The notes beneath the pieces are model-generated. The model worked only from the letters and a program-made list of their open reading frames with translations. It had not been told where the DNA came from and ran no database searches. Of a stretch of DNA of 64,000 bases, positions 57,028 to 64,000 are shown one piece after another (position 1 is the first letter of the stretch; each line of letters starts with the position of its first letter). A program made the translations under genes and the position numbers. Source of the stretch: Agriotes lineatus (lineage: Eukaryota > Arthropoda > Insecta > Coleoptera > Elateridae); NCBI GenBank assembly GCA_940337035.1, contig OW679197.1, positions 34,539,219 through 34,603,218 of the forward strand, read 5' to 3'.

Positions 57028-58404
57028 GGCGTGTGGCGAAATGTCAGGAGAACATCTGGCATAAACCCGACACATTTCAGGAACTTCTATTTAATGGACA
57101 ACTACCATGGAAAGTCACATATGAGGTTGTTAGGATTTAAAAGTGTTTTCATTTACGCCCTCTGTTGCTATTCGGCAACTTTGAACGTCGTCGTATATTT
57201 CAGGTTGCCTACGTAATTTTAGTGAATCTTGGATTCGCAATGGGCAGTCCTTTCTTAAAATTTTTTTTAAATGTAATTTCAGGATGAGAACTTCTTCGGC
57301 TCACACTTCCTGTTTAAAAATTTTTAAGAACTATAAGATGTGATTTTGTTCCGTAAAACCTCCAAATAAATAGATCAGGTTTGGTGAATTGCTGCACCTA
57401 TCTGATTATTTCAGGATTTAATAGTATTTTGGAAGTAAACTATTCTTCTGTCGCCCACAGCATGATATAAAAATTGTTTTATTTTCACTTTGTCTAACGC
57501 TTATTTGAATTTATTTCCAGCCTTATTTCTCTTTTTCTATCTCTCTCTCTCTTTGCTATGATTTTCATATTGTCTTCCTTCCCTGATATTTCTACACATG
57601 ATCTCTAGATTCGCAGTACCTTTTGAAAATATTTGCATGTTTAAAGTGACTTTGATTTGCTGTTTTCCCCTGCTAGTTTGATTGCAGATTTGTGCTTGGA
57701 AAAGTGGAAACACCTGCAAATACCAGCCGACATGACAGGATTCCCCAATTTTTTCAGCACCACGTTTAGCCATCTGTTATTTACCAATTGTCATCGGCTT
57801 TGTGTGTTTTTATCTGTGCTGTAAGTTTTATTTGTTAAGAACAGTAAACTAATCATTTTACTGAAATATGTGCGCCATCCGGCGACCAACCGGATAATTT
57901 GTTTTTTTCTTAATGCGATTATTTGTACCATATCTATGCCTTCGTCCGTGTAGGAGGCCTCGTAGTGATACGGGGGTTATTAAATAACATTTCGGAATAC
58001 CTGATGGAGCGCATTTCAATCAAGGTTTATTATACTTCGCTAAATTGATTTGGTGAGTTTTGGTCCTAATTTTGAATAAATGTATTGGTAATGATCGAGC
58101 CTAGCAGCTGTTATTTCCTTTACGTCGCATGTTGGCTACTCCATATGGGCCAGCAAAGTGTCTCACTGTAAGTTATTGAACTTAGCCCCCTTAGCTATTA
58201 GTTCGTTACTGCTGATGACAATTATTTACGTTTAGTGCATATTTATCCAACATTATGTTGTTAACTCGTTGTTTTGAATATTAGCAAGGTATGACATTAA
58301 TAGTAGGCACTTTCAGGCATAGATAACGTAATACTTAAACAATTATGTGTAGCAACGTGGTTAGTTTGTGTAGCTCAGTTTTCAACTGCTTTACCTCCAC
58401 CCTT
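57028..58404. other. Spacer
   Basis: No gene recognised. A CTCTCTCT low-complexity run lies at 57538-57552. Confidence 0.4.
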
Positions 58405-58406
58405 TA

Positions 58407-59049
58407 TACAATGTGTTAGGGAAGTCGACCGAAAATTTTCTAGGGGTGAATCCTTAGCCCTAAATATAATGATTTAACCCAACTTACCTATCCTATATAC
58501 AAAGTTGCTTAGTTTAGCCCCTAGTGTAATTTAAAAATTATTAGCGTTTTAAAATGTTTTAATCCCCTGTATAATCACCACCACCAATTTTTTTTCTGGA
58601 TAGTTACTTTAATTTAGAAGCTAGTCCTTCTCTTACAAAATTTTAGTTGGCTAAACCGTTTCCCAACTTAAATTTTGTAAGATAGGTAATAGCTTCTAAA
58701 TTAAAGTAACTATCCAGAAAAAATTGGTAGTGATTATACAGGGGGTTAAAAAAATTTGAATGGATAATTAATTGTGACAAAGTTTTTAAACACCCTGTAA
58801 TTTTCGAAATTAGGTTTATTCCACAAAAAGCTGTAGTTTACTGGTAAAAAAGCACCAAAAAATGAATAAAATCTATCAAAGATTTTTCGACTTATTTGAA
58901 AACATTAAACAAAAGCTAGTCATCTTTAAACCTCTCTAGCGGCTAAACTAATCAACTTTGTATATAGGTAAGTTGAGTTAAATCATCATATTTTGGGCCA
59001 AGGATCCACCCCTAGAAATTTTTCGGTCGACTTCCCTAACACCCTGTAT
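58407..59049. mobile_element. 643-bp mariner-type MITE with nested element
   Basis: Inverted ends of about 115 bases: left TACAATGTGTTAGGGAAGTC, right the complement of TACAGGGTGTTAGGGAAGTC, followed by CGACCGAAAA and CTTACCTAT blocks. TA flanks both sides (58405-58406, 59050-59051). A second palindromic element sits inside at 58564-58745. Confidence 0.82.
58564..58745. mobile_element. Inner palindromic MITE
   Basis: Arms CCCCTGTATAATCACCACC, CTGGATAGTTACTTTAATTT and AGAAGCTA are matched in reverse by TAGCTTCTAAATT, AAAGTAACTATCCAG and GGTAGTGATTATACAGGGG. The arms are about 58 bases with about 60 bases between. Confidence 0.75.
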
Positions 59050-59051
59050 AT

Positions 59052-59680
59052 TTTAGAGAGAACTCAATGGTGTTTTTTGGTTTCCTGATTAGATGATTTT
59101 TATATCATTCAGTGTTGAAATATTGCAGGCGATCAAAAATATATTTGCGTACAATCATAAGAATCTTTTTAATTTGTTATACTGTTACTCAAAATACTCA
59201 ACGCCGTATTGATTGCGTAGAAGCAAGCAATCTCATATGAGATTTTAGTTCACGTTGGTACTTTCTAGTATTTGTGAAACACAAGAACACTCGTCATCAT
59301 TCAGAGCTTGCTGAATTTCTGCAATATACTGCTCCGGCATACGTGACTGCCAAAGTAGTTTTATCTCAGAAATACTCTTCAAATCAGAAAGGTAAACTAA
59401 ATAACAAAAACGTAATGTAAATTATGATATTTCTTCAGTAACTTATCTCTATTGTTTTTTTTTTACTACAAAGGTCGCAGCTTTTCGAATTCTACAAACA
59501 AGATCGAGACGGGAATTAGGTAATTCTCGATATTATCTCCAAGTTTCGAGATCTTCATCTGTATCAATCAATTTACTTGTAAATATGATTGATTTAGAAA
59601 GTAAACGTTGTCCTGATTTTTACTTTAATCCGAATAATTGAAAATCAAATACGTAATGCAGTTAGCAAAATATATGACAA
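59052..59680. other. Spacer
   Basis: AT-rich; nothing recognised. Confidence 0.4.
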
Positions 59681-59684
59681 TTAA

Positions 59685-59990
59685 AACGTTACTGGACCAC
59701 ATGCGGAAGGACGAAATGTCAATTACCAGGAGAAGCGGACTTTTCCATGTGTTCGTACCTGCAAATTCCCATTGTTTGCACACGGCAGTATTTTAAAGTA
59801 TTAGACAAATCCCTAATGGAAACGGAGTTGTAATTAGCCGCGCGGTAGTCGGATAGTTCTGCACGTTCTACGGCTACATAGTCATATACATTTATTGCAA
59901 CTTAATTACGCAGTCTGCTTCGGAGAAGAGAGCCGCTTGCATCCTTAAAAGGATTCGCACATACAAAACGATTTATCTGAGAAGAAAGTG
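59685..59990. promoter_or_regulatory. Candidate conserved non-coding segment
   Basis: Balanced-composition, non-repetitive stretch with GTAATTAGCCGCGCGGTAG and TTATTGCAACTTAATTACG; no open frame. Inference from composition only. Confidence 0.25.
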
Positions 59991-60349
59991 CGGAATAGCA
60001 AAGTTTCAGACTAAAAGTTCATAGATTTTTGTTTTAATTGTTTTAAGAAGATTAACTTAAATTTATGAAATGCCAGCTAGAGACGGGACGATAAATTTTT
60101 TAGATGGTTGACAGTAGCACAGACATTAAACGATGCAAAATATGGAAATTCTTGCAACTTCTGTCAGTAATTTGTTAGGGAGGTGCCACATATGGTCTAG
60201 TCTAAGAGCCTTAAAATTGATTTCATAAAAATTTTGGAATGCAAAATGTGCATCATAATTTGTTTAGTATGGCATTATTATACATGACACATAGTAGAGT
60301 TTCGTAAAAATAAAACAAATACAAAAATTATATTAATAAGATACCAACC

Positions 60350-60424
60350 TAGCTCGGTGGCACGGTGGTTAAGCGTCCTGACAACTGCTCCAAAAATCGC
60401 GAGTTTAACCCCCAGACCCGGATA
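60350..60424 (+). mobile_element. tRNA-derived SINE head, degenerate
   Basis: TAGCTCGGTGGCACGGTGG with TTAAGCG forms an A box and ATCGCGAGTTTAACCC a weakened B box in tRNA order. The tail (GTAAGTCTCCACACAAGAAC) fits a SINE body continuing to about 60530. It resembles the 47500 copy in the tRNA part. Confidence 0.5.
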
Positions 60425-60895
60425 GGTTTTTAAAATAAAAACATCGTGTAAGTCTCCACACAAGAACTTTGCATGATGAGGTCAAATGTTTACCAGCAAT
60501 ACAGGTCAGTTCTTTATATAATATAAGCTGGTTACCGACTGCGGGATTTGATATGAAATTAGCTTAATTAAAAATCTGAAAGTGATTACTCTACAAAAAT
60601 TATTGATGATAATTAATATATAGTAGAATATCAAAAAGTGAAAGTTGGTTAAATGTTCATTACGATTTGCTTGATTGAATAGCTTTACGCATTAATTAAA
60701 TTCCCCAAATGGTAATAATTTACAAAATGAAACTAAAGAAATTCAAAAGCGCTCTGCAATGCTTTATTCAAAATACTTCCAAAAATTTTATTCGACTTCA
60801 TTCTTCCATGCATCCGAACTTAGTGGAGAGATTTGAAAATACAGTTCCTTAATTGACTTGACTGACAACTTTATTTTCAGGTCGTTCGATCTTAG
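60425..60895. other. Spacer, possibly SINE tail at its start
   Basis: Nothing else recognised. Confidence 0.35.
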
Positions 60896-60899
60896 TCCA

Positions 60900-61560
60900 T
60901 TAGGAGAAAATTTTTAACTCGATTTAAATTAATAGCGCACATTCAGCGTTTCAAAGCGAAATTAAGTCGCCGAAATGACAGAAAGTCCTGCTTTTTCCCG
61001 AAGTTGACGGTTTTCAGTTTGTTTAGGGCGGGCAAAAAGTTGGAGTTCGAGACCTTCGCCGGGAACTTGGCGACTGATGCAGCTCGCTGCAACTAATGCA
61101 AAAGTTTCCCGGCTGACCAGCTTAATAATGGTTTATATATCGTTCGAATAAGCACTTAAGTAAACGAACAAACTTTATATTTAATAGCTTTTAAAGCAAA
61201 CTCTCCGCGGCGAGCTAAATTAATAAACTATAGGTGGTCTAGCTTTAATGATTATAACACCTACATATCACCGCGAATAAGAGTAAACTAAAGCAATGAG
61301 ACTGGTAGTTTATTGCAACAACGGGAGCTTCCACCGGCACGCAAGTGGTATTAATTATTGATAAATGCTAATGGAGTTTGTAAAATGTAATCTTTAAATT
61401 ATTGACCGCGTTTAGCCACGAGTATGAGAAAATAGTGCAATGCAGTTCGCAATTTATTCTGCTGGGTGGTTTATTAGTGCATTAGTTTTTGCATTTAATA
61501 ACATCGTAGGTGGCGGGCTTGGGAAGACACCGGCGCCGGCTAGATCCAAGCTTTTTCAAC
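60900..61560. promoter_or_regulatory. Candidate conserved non-coding island
   Basis: About 650 bases, non-repetitive, with GC blocks (GACCTTCGCCGGGAACTTGG, CTCCGCGGCGAGC) alternating with homeodomain-like AT cores (CTAAATTAATAAACTA, GGTATTAATTATTGATAAAT, TTTATTGCAAC). Typical look of an insect enhancer; inference only. Confidence 0.32.
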
Positions 61561-61949
61561 TTGAAACATGTTATTTGCAGCACGTTTAACTTAACGTTCA
61601 TCTTGTATGGACGGATATAATTTGAAGATTGTGTGTATCTTCAATGTGTAATGGAGGCATCTCGTAGCCGGTATGCATAATAGTATCTCACTCTACAATG
61701 CATACATTTTAATAGGCATCAATTAAAACGCAAGATATAGCCATGTGGATTTTAATGTACAATTCATAGACAATCTACCTTCAAACTATTATGGTCTCGC
61801 AAAATAAAGAACTAAATCATTTATATATAAATATTATTAAAACTTAGCAGATATGTGCTAACAAGACCAAATGACTGCTATAGAGCAAATAAAGCTAATA
61901 ATATAATAAAGCATACATAAATTTGGACGTTCCACATAATTGCGACAAA
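61561..61949. other. Spacer before the DD41D transposon
   Basis: AT-rich; nothing recognised. Confidence 0.4.
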
Positions 61950-62133
61950 TATACAGGGTGATTCGGGAGGAAGTGGCAATATTTTGAGGACATGTCGAGG
62001 AAGCCAAACTAAGCAAAATAAGCTCATATGTTTAAGTCCGATTTTCACTTGTTTCAGGGATAATTGACTTTTTCTTAAAATGTCAAATCTCAAAGTGACA
62101 GTTGTTCAACATTAGTTTTATGAAGTTGTAAAA

Positions 62134-63228
62134 ATGCCCCACAAATTTAGTCATAAAGAATATGCCGATATGATATTTGTTTATGGGCTCTGTAATGGTA
62201 GTAATGTTTGTGCAGTGGAGGAGTATCGACGTCGTTTTCCGAATCGAAGAATTCCTAACAAGCGAGTATTTCAAACTGTTTTTACACATGCCGGCGAAAC
62301 TGGGACATTTCCAAGTGCAAGTATTGTTTCTGAAAGAGAACACGGAATCGCTGTTGGACTTGAAGAAGATATTCTGGATGTGGTAGACGAAAATCCAGAG
62401 ATAAGTACAAGACGCATCGCAATCTAATTTGAAATACCACAAACAATGGCTTGGAAAACACTTAAACAACAGGGTTTGAACGCTTATCATTTGCAAAAAG
62501 TACAAAATCTCCACGAAGGCGATTATCCTTTAAGGCTACAATTTTGTCGCTGGATTCGGGAAAACAGAAGATTGTGTAAAGATATTTTGTGGTCGGATGA
62601 AGCTCAATTTACGCGAGATGGAATTAACAATTGCCACAATAATCATCGATGGTGGTCGGACGAAAATCCCCATACTACGATAGAACACAATTTCCAACAT
62701 CGATTTAGCATTAACATTTGGTGCGGTATTCTAAATGCTCAATTATTCGGTCCTTTCGTATTAGATGCGCGCCTGACTGGACAAGGATATTTACGTTTTT
62801 TAGAAGACCAATTAGAAGAAATATTGGACGAAGCACCTTTAAATATTCGACAACGAATTATCTTCCAACATGATGGAGCGCCTCCTCACTATTCTAATAA
62901 TGTACAAAATTTTCTGAATACCACTTTCGGCGATCGTTGGATTGGCAGAGGCGGTCCGCATCCTTGGCCACCGAGATCACCGCATCTCACTCTTCTCGAT
63001 TTTTGCCTTTGGGGCTGGATGAAGTCGTTAGTTTATGCTACTAAAGTGGAAACGAGGGAAGCGTTACTAGATCGTATTCTTAATACAGCAGCTATCATTA
63101 GAGCGAACAATCGTTCATTGAAACTCGCTACTAGTGCAGTCTATAAACGCGCAAATAATTGTACAGTCTATAAACGCGCAAATAAGTGTATCGAAGTGGG
63201 CGGTGGCGTTTTCAAAAATTTGTCGTAA
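62134..63228 (+). pseudogene. Mariner-superfamily transposase, DD41D type, one in-frame stop
   Basis: The start ATG at 62134 follows the left TIR by about 70 bases. The N-terminal half (about residues 1-110) holds helix-turn-helix DNA-binding segments (HKEYADMIFVYGLCNGSNV). The catalytic part has LWSDEAQFTRDG (first Asp), HRFSINIWCGI, IFQHDGAPPHY (second Asp) and SPHLTLLDFCLWGW (third Asp). I count 41 residues between the second and third Asp, which is the DD41D (rosa/VISITOR) spacing. A TAA at 62425-62427 splits the 363-residue frame after RRIAI; the remainder is in the same frame and otherwise open. SPH replaces the usual SPD, and the 27-bp tandem duplication at 63137-63190 repeats VYKRANxC near the C-terminus. 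Dead or non-functional by one nonsense change; young by TIR identity. Confidence 0.88.
63137..63190 (+). repeat. 27-bp in-frame tandem duplication
   Basis: CAGTCTATAAACGCGCAAAT followed by AATTGTA is repeated directly with one base change (AAGTGTA). It adds nine residues to the transposase C-terminal region. Confidence 0.9.
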
Positions 63229-63422
63229 ATTAATGCTATTTTGTTTATTTTTGTAATTCATTTTGTAATAAAATTTTTTTTGCTTTTTAAATTATACAAT
63301 TAATCAAAATATCTCCGAAACAAATGAAAATCGGACTTGAACATATGAGTTTATTTTGCTTATTTTGACTTCCTCGATATGTCTTCAAAATATTGCCACT
63401 TCCTCCCGAATCACCCTGTATA

Positions 63423-64000
63423 AACAAATAATCAGATAGTTCGTGTGACCAAAGCTAATCTACACCGAGTAAAAACTGAATATTAAAATGTGATAGATCA
63501 GTTATCAAACATTAAAAGTTTCTGAACTAGCGATACGTGTATATTTCTACATACATACATTAAAATAATCAACTTTGTTCTAATTTAATCAATTTTGTAT
63601 CTTGCTGCAGCTTGAAACAACTTGTACGACCTCAAATCACTCTATTGATAGTCTAAATGAGTTGCTAGGACACGTTAATCTTCGAAAAGGTAAAGCTCAC
63701 TCGAATAACAACTCGACTTGCTATAATAGACTGTTGGCCGACTATTGCTCAGGGGGGGACGGGTCAATACGAAGTATTTTCAAGCGAGATGCTGTCAGAA
63801 TAGGGGTTGATTGTAATCAAAATAAGGGAGAGGGGAAAATGAGCGCCACGAATTTCATTGATAGAATGGGGTAGAAACTTTTTGGCTGCCCCTCGTAGAA
63901 ATTTAAAGTCGGAGAACCAACGCTTCTGGCGCGGCTCCAGAAGTTTCCTGTTTGGGGACCTACCTTTGCTGGTCTGTTAGCTTCGTCGGTCACCTCACAA
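63423..64000. other. Terminal interval
   Basis: 63600-64000 is GC-richer than average. A 90-codon plus frame (63602-63874) has no recognised domain. A hairpin CTTCTGG-CGCGGCT-CCAGAAG lies near 63930. Could be another conserved island that continues past the window. Confidence 0.3.

Larger units (their letters stand above)
61952..63420 (+). mobile_element. DD41D mariner-like transposon, nearly intact
   Basis: 1469 bp, with TIRs of about 111 bases beginning TACAGGGTGATTCGGGAGGA that differ at only about ten positions. TA flanks both ends (61950-61951, 63421-63422). It encodes a single transposase frame from 62134 to 63228 with one stop. Both ends and the length fit a full-length element. Confidence 0.9.

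Noticed and set aside
62083..62514. 143-codon minus-strand frame
   Set aside because: It is the antisense shadow of the DD41D transposase coding strand.

Overview
This window looks like gene-poor nuclear DNA of an arthropod, most likely an insect with a large, repeat-rich genome. The evidence is AT-rich spacer, many terminal-inverted-repeat (TIR) DNA transposons and MITEs, non-LTR retrotransposons of CR1/Jockey-like and RTE-like type, Helentron/DINE-like elements, a 5S-rRNA-derived SINE, and tRNA-derived SINE heads with Pol III stop signals. No host protein-coding gene with recognisable exons was found. Almost every open frame worth naming belongs to a transposable element, and nearly all are broken. 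A 100-N assembly gap lies at 17281-17380. The order and family could not be fixed by eye.

Layout: 1-1168 holds short palindromes, a palindromic MITE and a cluster of TTTATCCAC motifs. 1179-8314 is a bounded foldback-type element (10-bp target duplication, long inverted arms, about fifteen subrepeats of about 155 bp). It carries a 160-bp hAT-type MITE and a 3346-bp hAT transposon, which itself carries a 387-bp MITE. 8340-18900 is mostly spacer with an imperfect long hairpin, a 517-bp mariner-type MITE that splits an old open frame, a partial Helentron copy, a perfect 30-bp hairpin and an LTR-like segment with 55-bp tandem repeats. 18950-27480 is a retrotransposon cluster: a plus-strand CR1/Jockey-like LINE hit by three later insertions, and a minus-strand RTE-like LINE hit by a SINE and by an unclassified 1.85-kb segment.

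27480-48700 mixes spacer with a third 5S-SINE, a tRNA-Gly-like sequence, an IS630/mariner transposase pseudogene, decayed LINE fragments, a tRNA-like head-to-head pair and a 5'-truncated RTE fragment with clear target duplication. 48700-61950 holds palindromic MITEs, locally duplicated non-coding sequence, a long Helentron copy with a nested hairpin and a nested MITE pair. 61952-63420 is a nearly intact DD41D mariner-like transposon with a single stop codon in its transposase.

Several non-repetitive islands (about 13.1-13.6, 16.0-16.5, 28.7-29.1, 33.7-33.9, 37.6-38.6, 51.1-52.0, 59.7-60.0 and 60.9-61.6 kb) have higher GC and homeodomain-type core motifs. This layout would suit a large intron or gene desert of a developmental gene, but that is inference. 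The strongest signals are the foldback element, the 5S-derived SINE family, the DD41D transposon and the readable order of nested insertions.
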